From CAYWQB01 sp964460785 (GTDB lineage Bacteria > Chlamydiota > Chlamydiia > Chlamydiales > CAYWQB01): a DNA stretch of 64,000 nt. Below, piece by piece: positions 1-8,460 of this stretch. A program made the position numbers and the translations under genes. Where the stretch lies: the NCBI GenBank assembly GCA_964460785.1, contig CAYWQB010000005.1:62001-126000 (forward strand), in the 5' to 3' direction. The notes beneath the pieces are model-generated. The model was given only the letters and a program-made list of their open reading frames with translations. It was not told the DNA's origin and did not search any database. How positions within the stretch are numbered: position 1 is the stretch's first letter; each line of letters opens with the position of its first letter.

Positions 1-1
1 C

Positions 2-1087
2 ATCTCTGGAGGGGGGCGCTGCAATACTACCCATGCTTGCTTTGATCCTAACTTGCTTATAAAGAACTATCCAAGAGGAAAAAAGGAGCTTTTAGGTCCT
101 TTCCATCACTTCCAGCCCAAGGATACAGTCGCTTGGTTTGCAAGCCGAGGTGTGCAACTTAAGCAAGAAGAAGATGGCCGTATGTTTCCTACCACAGACT
201 CTTCAGAAACAATTATCAATTGTTTACTAGATGAAGCTAAGAAGCTAGGAGTGAAGATTTGGTCTCCTTGTCGTATAGAGGCTATAGATCCTAAGGAGCC
301 GGGTTTCCAATTGATGATCAAGGGACAAGATCCTCTATCTGCAACAAACCTTCTTCTAGCCACTGGGAGCAGCTCGCAAGGGCATCGCTTTGCTCAGAAA
401 TTTGGGCATACAATTGAGACCCCAGTTCCTTCTCTATTTACATTCAATATACCAGATTTTCCCTTAGCCAAGCATAGTGGTGTCAGTGTGCCAGAAGTAC
501 AAGTGTCTATTGATCAATCTGCTCTTATGCAAAAAGGGCCCTTGCTGATTACCCATTTTGGGTTGAGTGGGCCTGCAATTTTAAAACTCTCTGCATGGGG
601 AGCTCGAGAGCTTCATCAGCGCGCCTACCAATTCTCTATCCTTATCGACTGGGTGTCTAAAGTCGGTCTTGAAGAGGCATACGAGAAAATTCTCAAAAAG
701 AAAGAAAGCTCTCCACAAAAATATTTGCGGTCGGACCCTCTTTTTCATCTCCCCAGGCAGCTATGGGGGACTTTGCTGGCAAAACTTGGCTTTAATGAGT
801 CCGTGCGTTGGTGTGACCTGCCAAATAAAAAGGCTCGCCACTTAGCTAGCTCATTAAAGCATGATTCTTACCAAGTATCAGGAAAGACAACCCATAAAGA
901 AGAGTTTGTGACCTGTGGAGGAGTGTGTCTTAAAGAGGTAAACTTCAAAACCATGGAAAGCAAGTTGCAACCCAATCTGTTTTTTGCAGGAGAAATTTTG
1001 GATATAGATGGGGTCACAGGAGGGTTTAACTTCCAAAATGCCTGGACTACTGCCTATCTAGCAGGATGTGCAATCAAGGTTCCTTAG
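2..1087 (+). CDS. BaiN/RdsA-type (HI0933-like) FAD/NAD(P)-dependent oxidoreductase, 5' partial
   Basis: The frame is already open at base 2 and reads SGGGRCNTT followed by FDPNLL, the motif that follows the dinucleotide-binding Rossmann strand in the HI0933/BaiN flavoprotein family, so the true start lies before the window and a TTG at 53 should not be taken as the start. The C-terminal stretch with FAGEILDIDGVTGGFNFQNAW matches the second conserved FAD-contacting block of this family. Members are soluble flavoproteins of about 390-420 residues; substrates are mostly unknown. The stop overlaps by four bases the stop of the convergent MscS-like gene, with no terminator between. Family call is firm; the precise reaction is not known. 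Confidence 0.85.
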   Translation: MSGGGRCNTTHACFDPNLLIKNYPRGKKELLGPFHHFQPKDTVAWFASRGVQLKQEEDGRMFPTTDSSETIINCLLDEAKKLGVKIWSPCRIEAIDPKEPGFQLMIKGQDPLSATNLLLATGSSSQGHRFAQKFGHTIETPVPSLFTFNIPDFPLAKHSGVSVPEVQVSIDQSALMQKGPLLITHFGLSGPAILKLSAWGARELHQRAYQFSILIDWVSKVGLEEAYEKILKKKESSPQKYLRSDPLFHLPRQLWGTLLAKLGFNESVRWCDLPNKKARHLASSLKHDSYQVSGKTTHKEEFVTCGGVCLKEVNFKTMESKLQPNLFFAGEILDIDGVTGGFNFQNAWTTAYLAGCAIKVP

Positions 1088-1707
1088 AGACCTTTCCAGG
1101 GAAGAATTAAGGGAGATAACCCTTCCTCTTCAATACATTGCCCAATTGTGCATAGAGTTAGTTGCTGAAAAGAGGGGTAGTCTGAGGGGTGAGAGTAGTA
1201 GACACAGCGTAGCTCTAGCCCCCGTAAAGAGATGCTATTGAGGTGGCTTAAAATGGGAGCGTCTTTATCGACTTCCTCAAGCTCTAAAAGACGCTCTCGA
1301 ATTTTTCGAGAGAGGGAGGGAATGTTTGCAGCCGCTTGCGGAGCAAAGAAGATAGAGAGAGCATGCTGCCTGCCATCTCTTAAGCTCAGATTATACATTG
1401 GTTCATCGATCAATAAGCTATTAGGAACGCTCAGGGGCATCTTTTCAAGAGTTAAGATTTTAGAAGAGGCTTGCCCTTGTTCAATAACCTCACCAATTGT
1501 TTTTACTGAGGGAAGTTCAACCATTTGCCCAAGCTTTAGGTGTGACTGTGTGGGCAGAACAAACCCTGCCACAAAATGAGGAAGGACACTCTTTCCTAGC
1601 ATACCGACAGCTAAAGAAAGCATGAGAGGCCCTGCCACAAACTTTGGAGGGAAGAGAATGCATAACACAGCCACACTAAGGGCGACTAGCCACCATAACC
1701 ACTTCAT
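1084..1707 (-). CDS. Short MscS-like protein, second gene of a tandem pair
   Basis: This 207-residue protein begins with one or two hydrophobic segments (about residues 4-50), followed by a stretch (LKLGQMVELP ... GEVIEQG ... PLSVPNSLLIDEP) that resembles the beta domain of MscS channels, and a C-terminal alpha/beta part resembling the MscS vestibule. The pore helix rich in Gly/Ala that the neighbouring full-length gene shows is not evident here. It starts 12 bases after the stop of the larger MscS gene on the same strand, so the two are probably co-transcribed. It may be a degenerate paralogue or an accessory subunit of the larger channel. Resemblance is by eye and moderate. Confidence 0.6.
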   Translation of the reverse strand: MKWLWWLVALSVAVLCILFPPKFVAGPLMLSLAVGMLGKSVLPHFVAGFVLPTQSHLKLGQMVELPSVKTIGEVIEQGQASSKILTLEKMPLSVPNSLLIDEPMYNLSLRDGRQHALSIFFAPQAAANIPSLSRKIRERLLELEEVDKDAPILSHLNSISLRGLELRCVYYSHPSDYPSFQQLTLCTIGQCIEEEGLSPLILPWKGL

Positions 1708-1719
1708 TGTTAACCTATA

Positions 1720-2841
1720 TTAAGAGGTCGGCTCTCCTCCCTGCTTTTGCTCGAAAATAGGAGAAAGCCCTTCTCCAAAGTGAATAGTTGAAGTTGGGAA
1801 TGCAATTTCAGCACCCTCCTCTTCGATGATTTGTCCAATTGCTAGTAACATTCTCTGTTTAACTTCATGAAACTCAATCCAGTTTGTGGTTCTAGTAAAG
1901 GCATAAACTAAGATGTCTAGTGAGGAGGGCCCAAACTCATTGAAAGCAATAATGATCGTTTGATTTTGGTCAATTTCCTCATGAGTATGGAAGAGGTTTT
2001 TCATGCGCTCCACAATCTTGGGAACACGGTGAATATCATCATAGCGGACACCGATACTTTCTTTGATTCGACGGTTCCACATCCTTTGCGGGTTTTCTAC
2101 CGAGATTTTTGTAAATACAGAGTTAGGGACATAAAGGGGGCGCTTATCAAAGGTGCGAATGCGTGTGATTCTCCACCCCATGTGCTCCACTGTTCCCTCA
2201 ATATTTTGATCGGGTGAGCGAATCCACTCCCCAATGGCAAAAGGGCGGTCAAGGTAGATCATCAAGCCACCAAAAAAGTTACTCAGCAAGTTTTGTGCAG
2301 CTAAGCTAATAATCAAAGCTCCCGCACCACCAAAGGCAAGGAGTCCTGAGATACTGTAACCCATAGTGGGAAGAATCAGCAGAAGAGCTAAAAGAACAAT
2401 AATGACGCGAGCAATCTTTCCAATCGCTAACACACTGGTTTGGTCAATGCCATGCGCCTTATCTGTTGCCTTAGCAGCGCGGCGTACAAGCGTTTTCTCT
2501 AGGTTACTAACGATGCGTAAGATAAACCAGGTAAAGATGATGATGATTAGCAAGCTACGTGTCGTAGAGATCCCTTCACTTAAGTGCCAGCCATACTTTC
2601 CAGACAGCCCTGAGATGATATACGCAGCAACAGAAATCCAAATGATTAAGCTTAAGGGAGCTGGGATCGCTTCAACAACACCATCATCCCATGCACTGCG
2701 TGTTCTTCGGAGGCGGCGCCCTAAACGATGAAAGATAAAGCGCTGCACAAAATCTAAAATAAAAGCTGCAGCGACCACAATGAGCCACTCTAGGTAGGGG
2801 TTGGATGGGTTAATCAGCTGAGAAATTCCATCTGTCCACAT
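1720..2841 (-). CDS. MscS-family mechanosensitive ion channel (YnaI/YbdG-like)
   Basis: A 373-residue inner-membrane protein with about four hydrophobic segments in the first 190 residues. The last contains GGAGALIISLAAQNLLSNFF, which is the Gly/Ala-rich pore helix of MscS. It is followed by the beta domain (RPFAIGEWI ... GTVEHMGWRITRIR ... PLYVPNSVF) and the C-terminal domain. Such channels open under membrane tension and release solutes on osmotic downshock. Length and topology fit the medium-sized MscS subfamily rather than the 286-residue E. coli MscS. It heads a two-gene unit with the shorter MscS-like gene downstream. Confidence 0.9.
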   Translation of the reverse strand: MWTDGISQLINPSNPYLEWLIVVAAAFILDFVQRFIFHRLGRRLRRTRSAWDDGVVEAIPAPLSLIIWISVAAYIISGLSGKYGWHLSEGISTTRSLLIIIIFTWFILRIVSNLEKTLVRRAAKATDKAHGIDQTSVLAIGKIARVIIVLLALLLILPTMGYSISGLLAFGGAGALIISLAAQNLLSNFFGGLMIYLDRPFAIGEWIRSPDQNIEGTVEHMGWRITRIRTFDKRPLYVPNSVFTKISVENPQRMWNRRIKESIGVRYDDIHRVPKIVERMKNLFHTHEEIDQNQTIIIAFNEFGPSSLDILVYAFTRTTNWIEFHEVKQRMLLAIGQIIEEEGAEIAFPTSTIHFGEGLSPIFEQKQGGEPTS

Positions 2842-2929
2842 AACGCTTACTCTCTAATATATTGATCGTTACACGCTATTCTAGGATGGGGATCCTTTTT
2901 GTGTAAGACCAATATTTTTTTTCTTTTCT

Positions 2930-2959
2930 TTGACATATTTGTCTGACTTGCTCTATGAA
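2930..2959 (+). promoter_or_regulatory. Candidate sigma-70-type promoter of the outer-membrane protein gene
   Basis: TTGACA (2930-2935) is followed after 18 bases by TATGAA (2954-2959), some 50 bases before the ribosome-binding site AAGGAG and the ATG at 3015. The -35 is perfect and the -10 matches four of six positions. Confidence 0.45.
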
Positions 2960-3014
2960 CTCCAACTCAAGTGGTTAAACAGTAAAATAAAAGATCTATA
3001 CAAGGAGTCACATC

Positions 3015-3842
3015 ATGCGTTTCCGTAACTTCGGATTGCTAATGGTTGCTGCGATGAGCCTTGCTCTCCCAGCTTTTTCTGCACCTAAAGCTGCAGCGAA
3101 TGGTCAAAGAGCGATGAAGTTTGATATCAAACCTCTTTGGCAGCACAAAAAAGCAGATCAGTCTGTTGGTGATGTTTATTTCAAAACAAAAGGAAGCATG
3201 TGGGGCGTAGGCGCTGGTCTACATACCATGGCTGCTGATGATTGGTACCTAGGCTTTCTTGGACAGTGGGCAACTGGCAAGCTAAAGTCTCATGTAAAAA
3301 TTACGGATGAGCTTTCTGATAAGCTACGTAATGATGCTTGGGATGTAATGGCTCGTTTCGGCTGGCACTTTAGCCTTGGGCAGCATGAAGTCAATGTTGG
3401 TATCACTCCATTCATCGGTGTGGGTTATGATTCTTGGCAAATCAAGACAACTTCAGCTCTTGAAGCACAAACAGCTTACACAACTCTTAAGTACCGCAAA
3501 GGTGTTGTACAAATCGGCTTCCTTTCTAACTATGCAATGAATCGTGACTGGACTCTTGGAGTCAATGCTGGTGTAGGGACCTCTTTCTCAGCAAGAGCTA
3601 GAGATGCAGGAGCAGATTTCAATGTAAAGCTTAAAAACCGCATTGTTGGATTCGTAGAAGTTCCTATCGGTTATGAAGTAGAGTCTGCAGGGGATATGCC
3701 TTGGGGAATGAAACTTGTTCCTTTCTACCGTGCAAATGACTACGGTCGAGATAACACAACAAGTGTTGTTGATGATCAAAACGTAGTTCGTATGAAAAAC
3801 AAAGACTACGGTCTAAACTTAGAGTTCTACTGGTTCTTCTAA
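3015..3842 (+). CDS. Small outer-membrane beta-barrel protein
   Basis: The 275-residue product has a classic signal peptide (residues 1 to about 22, ending PAFSA) and a body of alternating polar and hydrophobic or aromatic residues typical of transmembrane beta strands. It ends in FYWFF, and a C-terminal aromatic residue is the usual signature for outer-membrane assembly by BamA. There is no long soluble domain, so it is probably an 8 to 12-stranded porin-like or structural barrel. The start is supported by AAGGAG at 3002-3007. It is monocistronic, with its own promoter and a strong hairpin directly after the stop. I do not recognise a specific family; it is not an obvious MOMP, as it has no cysteines. 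Alternatives are an OmpW- or OmpX-like barrel. Confidence 0.75.
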   Translation: MRFRNFGLLMVAAMSLALPAFSAPKAAANGQRAMKFDIKPLWQHKKADQSVGDVYFKTKGSMWGVGAGLHTMAADDWYLGFLGQWATGKLKSHVKITDELSDKLRNDAWDVMARFGWHFSLGQHEVNVGITPFIGVGYDSWQIKTTSALEAQTAYTTLKYRKGVVQIGFLSNYAMNRDWTLGVNAGVGTSFSARARDAGADFNVKLKNRIVGFVEVPIGYEVESAGDMPWGMKLVPFYRANDYGRDNTTSVVDDQNVVRMKNKDYGLNLEFYWFF

Positions 3843-3872
3843 ACCAAAGTAAAACTTCTTAAGATTCGAAAA

Positions 3873-3900
3873 GGGGAGGATTGGGTTTCCAATCCTCCCC
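3873..3900. terminator. Bidirectional hairpin terminator between convergent genes
   Basis: A perfect 12-bp stem (GGGGAGGATTGG with its complement) with loop GTTT lies between the outer-membrane protein gene and the oppositely oriented accessory cluster. On the minus strand the stem is followed by TTTT, so it best serves as terminator of the minus-strand cluster while also ending the plus-strand gene. Confidence 0.8.
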
Positions 3901-3924
3901 TCATTGTGTCAAAAGGAGAAGTTT

Positions 3925-5685
3925 TTATTTTTTTAAGTGTTTGAAAGCTTCAAAGACGGTCTTTAGAAGATTCTTTGCTTGAAGAAGATCAAATTCACTA
4001 AGACGTAAAGTCTCTGCAAGAGGCTTCGTCTTTTGCGTACCTTTTTCGATCATGCTCACCATGCTTCTTCTAAATCTCATCTTGCCATGCTTAGAAAATT
4101 CACTCTTCCAGTATTCAAGAGAGTGAAAGACTGTATTCATAATAAAGTCTTCCATTTCTTTTCTTGTTGGCTCTAGAGAGATAGGCGCAATACTTGGTGT
4201 AGGAGCTGCACTTGGCTTAGGAGTTGCAGTCGCTTCCTCACCCTTTGTTGGCTTACCTGAAGTATCTGGTTTGCTATCAGAACCTTTTCCAGAAGTAGGG
4301 GTCGCTGTTGGGGAAGGAGTAGGTGTTGCACTTGGCTTCGCTTTCTCTTGCTTCTTACGCACATAAGCATCAATTGTAGGATTACTTTTGATTGCTTCTG
4401 AGAAAATATTGTAGACATCCGACATTTTAGGCTTGGGCTTGTCTTCATCTTTCTCAGTTGGGGCCTCTTCCACAGTAGATTTCGTTTTTACTTTTTCTCC
4501 AGAAACCATCAGTAAGAGCTGATAAGCAGTGCTGATATCTGTCTCTAAAGTCAATAAATCTACATCTGGGTATTTTTCAGGGCTTTGCTCAACATCTTGC
4601 TTCAACTCCTGAAGGTGCTTAAGTATTTCTTTCGTCTTTTTTGCTGCTTGCTCAGCTTCTGCTGTACTTTCCACCTGACCATGAAAGCCTTGACTTTGCT
4701 GCTCTTTATTTTCAGCAGCTTTAAGTTGAGCATTTTTTCTAGACTGACTAAAGATTAGCTCTGCAGCTTTAGGAGAAATGAGCTCTGATCGCGCTTTTTC
4801 AAAAGCTTTTTCAAAGTCAGAAAGGACTCTCTCAGCAGAAAGAGAAGTATAAACTTCCTTAAGCTCCGCAAGAGCTCCTTCAGGGCCTTTTTCAAAGTAA
4901 AGGTCAACTAAATCCTTATACTCATCTCTTTTTTCTTCATCTAACTCGCTGTTTAGAAAGTCAAAAACCTTTTCCTTTGTTTCAAAGGCCGTAACTAAAC
5001 CTTGAATAGATTGCATAACGGACTCAGCATTTTCTATACCTTGTGTGTGGTATGCTACGTATGCTTTATAGGTATCATGAGCCTCATTGAGATTTGCACT
5101 TACAACATCAAAGATGTAGGATCTGAGTTCATTTAAATGCTCATCAGTTAGAGGGAATAACCCATTATTAGACATCTGGTTTGCATAGTCTCCCATGACA
5201 TTCAAATCTTGCTCAAACTTGTTCAGTAAGGGCTTGATTTCTGAAACAGTTAAGAGTTTCTTGCCATTTACAGATGCAAACTTATAAGAAGGTTGCTCTA
5301 AAGCTAAGAAATGAGATCCACGAATAGCTTGCTGGAAGATACCTCCACAACTCAATCGCTTGCTTTCATACTCATCTTCAGTTTCATTTGACTCTTTATA
5401 AAGACAGGTATGAAGATTGCCTCGCCCAATAGTGTTTTCTATTGTTTTGTTGGCTGAGACTAAGCTTTTTATAGAGCGGGCTCGGCTGCTATCGAACACT
5501 CCGTTATCAATAAGGTGCTGTAAATAATCTGCAACTTTTTTTGTTAGGATAGTGTTGATAAGAGAAGACACCGTGTCGGAATCTACTTTTCTTCCATTCC
5601 ATGCTTTTGCTAGTTCTGTAGCTGCACTGATTACTTCAGAGTTTATGTTATTATCAAATGCTTCTGTATCTATTATGCTCGACAT
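3925..5685 (-). CDS. Unrecognised protein with helical body and Pro/Thr/Ser linker; candidate secreted effector
   Basis: I recognise no domain in this 586-residue protein. Residues 1 to about 420 look largely alpha-helical and charged. Residues about 445-510 form a low-complexity linker of Pro, Thr, Ala, Ser and Lys (PTPSPTATPTSGKG and similar). The last 75 residues form a compact helical segment (MEDFIMNTVFHSLEYW to the end). There is no Sec signal or membrane helix. The N terminus is rich in Ser, Ile, Thr and Asn, which is compatible with, but not proof of, type III secretion. It is the last gene of the minus-strand accessory cluster, 58 bases after the coiled-coil gene and followed by a strong terminator. 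Function unknown. Confidence 0.7.
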   Translation of the reverse strand: MSSIIDTEAFDNNINSEVISAATELAKAWNGRKVDSDTVSSLINTILTKKVADYLQHLIDNGVFDSSRARSIKSLVSANKTIENTIGRGNLHTCLYKESNETEDEYESKRLSCGGIFQQAIRGSHFLALEQPSYKFASVNGKKLLTVSEIKPLLNKFEQDLNVMGDYANQMSNNGLFPLTDEHLNELRSYIFDVVSANLNEAHDTYKAYVAYHTQGIENAESVMQSIQGLVTAFETKEKVFDFLNSELDEEKRDEYKDLVDLYFEKGPEGALAELKEVYTSLSAERVLSDFEKAFEKARSELISPKAAELIFSQSRKNAQLKAAENKEQQSQGFHGQVESTAEAEQAAKKTKEILKHLQELKQDVEQSPEKYPDVDLLTLETDISTAYQLLLMVSGEKVKTKSTVEEAPTEKDEDKPKPKMSDVYNIFSEAIKSNPTIDAYVRKKQEKAKPSATPTPSPTATPTSGKGSDSKPDTSGKPTKGEEATATPKPSAAPTPSIAPISLEPTRKEMEDFIMNTVFHSLEYWKSEFSKHGKMRFRRSMVSMIEKGTQKTKPLAETLRLSEFDLLQAKNLLKTVFEAFKHLKK

Positions 5686-5743
5686 ATTCTAACCTATCAT
5701 CCTTTCTATAGAAGGGGGGCGGTGTAAGCCCCCCTTGCTTTTG

Positions 5744-7945
5744 TTATTTACCGCTGCCGATATACTGAGTTTCACTACTTGTTCCACCAATCGCTAGCGG
5801 ATCTGCGCCAGCTGGAAGGAAGCCCAACTTGCTTTGTTCGGTATCGATCTGTTGAGGGGTTACTAGAGCATTTTTTATTGCTTGTTCTTCCCTTACATGA
5901 TCAGGTGCAGCTTTGACCATTTGAGCTTTTTTAAGTCGGTCGGCATTCTTCTGGCTCGGTCTTTCTATCTGTCTTTTTTTCAGATGAGAAATCGCACGAT
6001 CAAGAATGTTGTCTACAGCAACAAGCCTTTGACTTTGATACATGTTTGCATTTGCTTCTGTACATGTCTTCAGATCGCCTTCAGCTTTGTCAGCACGCTC
6101 TTTGTGAGCTTCAGATTCACTTTCAGCTTTGTCAGCACGCTCTTTTTCAGCTTTTTGATCAGTCTGAGCCTTTTCTAAAGCAGCCTTGAGCTCTTTGATT
6201 TGTTTTTCTAACAAAGAGTTTTTAGACTCTAGATTAGTGTTGCTAGTATGAAGTTTCTCATTGTCTACTTTTAGCGCAGAGTTTTCTTGTACAAGGGCAT
6301 CTACGCGACCAGATAGATCTTGCTGTGTTTCAGACCCACTTGTGATGAGTTGAATCGAGCTTTCTGTATCAGAGCCACCGACAGCTGCATGTAGGCGAGA
6401 GAGCTCTCCTTTAACCGCATTCTTATCTGACTCAGCTTTGTCAGCACGCTCTTTGTGAGCTTTCGCTTCTCTTTCAGCTTTATCAGCACGCTCTTCTTGA
6501 GCTTTTGTTGCAGCTTCTGCTTGCTCTTTTTCTCCTAAAAGCTTCTGTCCTACAGAGCTTGCTTTTTCAAGCTGGCTTGTTAAAGATGCTGCTTTTGCTT
6601 CAGATTGCTGCAGTTGAGCATCTTTTTCTCGCACATCACTTTCAGCTTTGTCAGCACGCTTTGCTTGATCTTTCGCTTCTCTTTCAGCTTTGTCAGCACG
6701 CTCTTTTTCAGATTTTTTTTCTTCTAAAAGCTTCTGCTCTTTTTGCCTATTAGATGCTATCTGGCTTTCTAGAGATTCAACTTCTTTTTGGTGAGCTGCA
6801 TCCTTATCTTCAATTGCCTTTTTTGCTTCTGCTTGAACATTAGCAATAGCTTCTTGATGGCTGCTTTGAAGACCTTGAAGCTCTGCTTGGTGCTGATCTT
6901 TTAGGCTTTGGATATCTGCTTCATGTTTTTTGCGCTCTTCATCTAGTTGCTTTTGCAAGCCTTCTGCTTTACCTTCAGCTTTTGCATGCGCCTCTTCAGC
7001 TTTTGCATGCGCTTGTTCAGCACGTTCATATCGAGAAGTGGCCTCATTGAGCCTGCTTTCTAATGCCTCACGTTCTTTTTGGGCACTATCAGCAAGAAGC
7101 TTTTGGCTTTCTGATGTAGTTTCTTTTATGAAAGTAAGAGCTTCCTTGCTTGCTCTTACTTCGGATTCAGCATCTCGAAGCTTTTCAGTTTTCTCTTGAA
7201 GCTTTTCAGACGTTTTATCAAGCTCTTTTTGTTGCTCTTCAATTTGGCTTTTAAGGGCTTGTACTGTGCTTTCATGCTGCTGAGTAGCTTCAGACTGCTT
7301 TTGCTCATATTCAGCTTTTGCTTCTAAAAGAGCTTGCTTAGCCTTTGATTCCATAGCAATCATCTTATCGCTATGAGACGTACTCAGATTCTTGAGAGCC
7401 TCCTGGTGCTCAATTTCTTTTTGCTTCATCTCTTTTTTCAGCGCATTTAGCTCTATATCTGCTAAAGCATAACGAGTGATCAAACCAGTTCTTTGCGCTC
7501 TTAGGAATAAAGTAAAAATAGCATCATTATCATCATTGGGGCTATCTATGCCCTGATCGACCATTTCATCTAAGATTTCCTCCGTAAGGAGTCGAACAAA
7601 AGGAGCCTGCGAAACAATGGAAAAATCTTTAACTCTTCCTTCTGTTTTTTCGTTTGTATATCGCTCTATTTGTTCTTCAGCTTCTGCAAGAGCTTCTGTG
7701 AAAATTTTTACATATCGGATCTGATCTAAAGAGGCTTCACCATCTTCAATATCAGTAAGCGAAGTTAAGTACTTTTCAGCAGAGTCCCGTGTCGCTGTAA
7801 TTCCACGGCCTTCAAGAGCTCCGATCAAAACATGTTCTTGATCTTTGACCTTATTAAGGCTTGAAAAACTATCTAGCCCTCCGAGTAAGGAGGCTGTATT
7901 TTCTAAGTCAGGGTTGGCTGTTCCTGAGTCTAAGTTTATATACAT
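5744..7945 (-). CDS. Long coiled-coil protein with repeated ERADKAE motif
   Basis: A 733-residue protein whose residues from about 160 to 630 are an almost unbroken coiled coil rich in Glu, Lys, Ala and Gln. The first 160 residues are mixed and start MYINLDSG; the last 100 are basic then uncharged. The motif ERADKAE occurs in three doublets, each pair 14 residues (two heptads) apart, near residues 415, 485 and 605, and the underlying DNA is nearly identical in each copy. There is no signal peptide, membrane helix or ATPase head, so it is not an SMC protein. Start is supported by AAGGA about nine bases upstream. Chlamydial coiled-coil proteins are often secreted or structural; that role here is inference. 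Confidence 0.75.
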   Translation of the reverse strand: MYINLDSGTANPDLENTASLLGGLDSFSSLNKVKDQEHVLIGALEGRGITATRDSAEKYLTSLTDIEDGEASLDQIRYVKIFTEALAEAEEQIERYTNEKTEGRVKDFSIVSQAPFVRLLTEEILDEMVDQGIDSPNDDNDAIFTLFLRAQRTGLITRYALADIELNALKKEMKQKEIEHQEALKNLSTSHSDKMIAMESKAKQALLEAKAEYEQKQSEATQQHESTVQALKSQIEEQQKELDKTSEKLQEKTEKLRDAESEVRASKEALTFIKETTSESQKLLADSAQKEREALESRLNEATSRYERAEQAHAKAEEAHAKAEGKAEGLQKQLDEERKKHEADIQSLKDQHQAELQGLQSSHQEAIANVQAEAKKAIEDKDAAHQKEVESLESQIASNRQKEQKLLEEKKSEKERADKAEREAKDQAKRADKAESDVREKDAQLQQSEAKAASLTSQLEKASSVGQKLLGEKEQAEAATKAQEERADKAEREAKAHKERADKAESDKNAVKGELSRLHAAVGGSDTESSIQLITSGSETQQDLSGRVDALVQENSALKVDNEKLHTSNTNLESKNSLLEKQIKELKAALEKAQTDQKAEKERADKAESESEAHKERADKAEGDLKTCTEANANMYQSQRLVAVDNILDRAISHLKKRQIERPSQKNADRLKKAQMVKAAPDHVREEQAIKNALVTPQQIDTEQSKLGFLPAGADPLAIGGTSSETQYIGSGK
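6082..6702 (-). repeat. Six near-identical 18-bp copies in three doublets within the coiled-coil gene
   Basis: The 18-mer CAGCTTTGTCAGCACGCT (plus-strand reading) starts at 6082, 6124, 6433, 6475 (one mismatch), 6643 and 6685. Members of each doublet are exactly 42 bases apart, which is 14 codons or two heptads, so the copies stay in register with the coiled coil. They encode ERADKAE. Confidence 0.85.
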
Positions 7946-7986
7946 TTTACTAATCCTTTTATAAATCTTTACAATATAGCTAGAGT

Positions 7987-8442
7987 TTAGACTCCATTAC
8001 GCTCGTTTGCTCGAGTGCGCTTTTCCTTTACTCTTTCAATCGTTTCTGTTTCTTTCGTGTTTTTTTCGACAACAGTTTCTTTTGAGTAGAGGTAAGAGGC
8101 TCCAAGACCTAAAGCTGTCACCCCAAGTCCTAAGGCTAAAGGAGACATAAAAGGACTAGCTGCTAAAAGGGCAGAGACTGCAATAACCTTTTTGCGCACA
8201 AAAGAGTTTCCCCCTGCATTATGGTGGATATGTCCTCTAAGCATATTTCGTATATGTCCGCTAAGAGCGCCTGTTTTGTGGCAAACAGCACCAGTCCATG
8301 CAAAGAGCTTTTGTGCTAAGTTTGCATTGCGGCCTGCAGGAATAAGGTATGAGCCTATAGCTGTGGCAGCGCCTGATCCATAAATGTAGTTTGTGTTATC
8401 TGTAGTAGATGTATTAGTTGTTGTTGTAGATTCAATAGTCAT
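7987..8442 (-). CDS. Small protein with bilobed hydrophobic segment; candidate inclusion-membrane (Inc-like) protein
   Basis: The 151-residue product starts with a Thr/Ser/Asn-rich polar stretch (residues 1-20), has no Sec signal peptide, and carries one hydrophobic block at about residues 86-119. That block splits into two short helices separated by a small turn (SPFMSPL), followed by a highly charged tail (KETVVEKNTKETETIERVKEKR). Chlamydial Inc proteins are defined mainly by such a bilobed hydrophobic domain of two closely spaced membrane helices and are delivered by type III secretion. The gene lies 18 bases after the upstream J-like gene and 41 bases before the coiled-coil gene. No sequence family is recognised; the Inc call rests on the pattern alone. 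Confidence 0.6.
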   Translation of the reverse strand: MTIESTTTTNTSTTDNTNYIYGSGAATAIGSYLIPAGRNANLAQKLFAWTGAVCHKTGALSGHIRNMLRGHIHHNAGGNSFVRKKVIAVSALLAASPFMSPLALGLGVTALGLGASYLYSKETVVEKNTKETETIERVKEKRTRANERNGV

Positions 8443-8460
8443 AATTTTCTCCTTTTAAAA

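Noticed and set aside
5744..7945. SMC/RecN-like ATPase
   Set aside because: There is no Walker A, signature or Walker B motif; only the coiled coil is similar.
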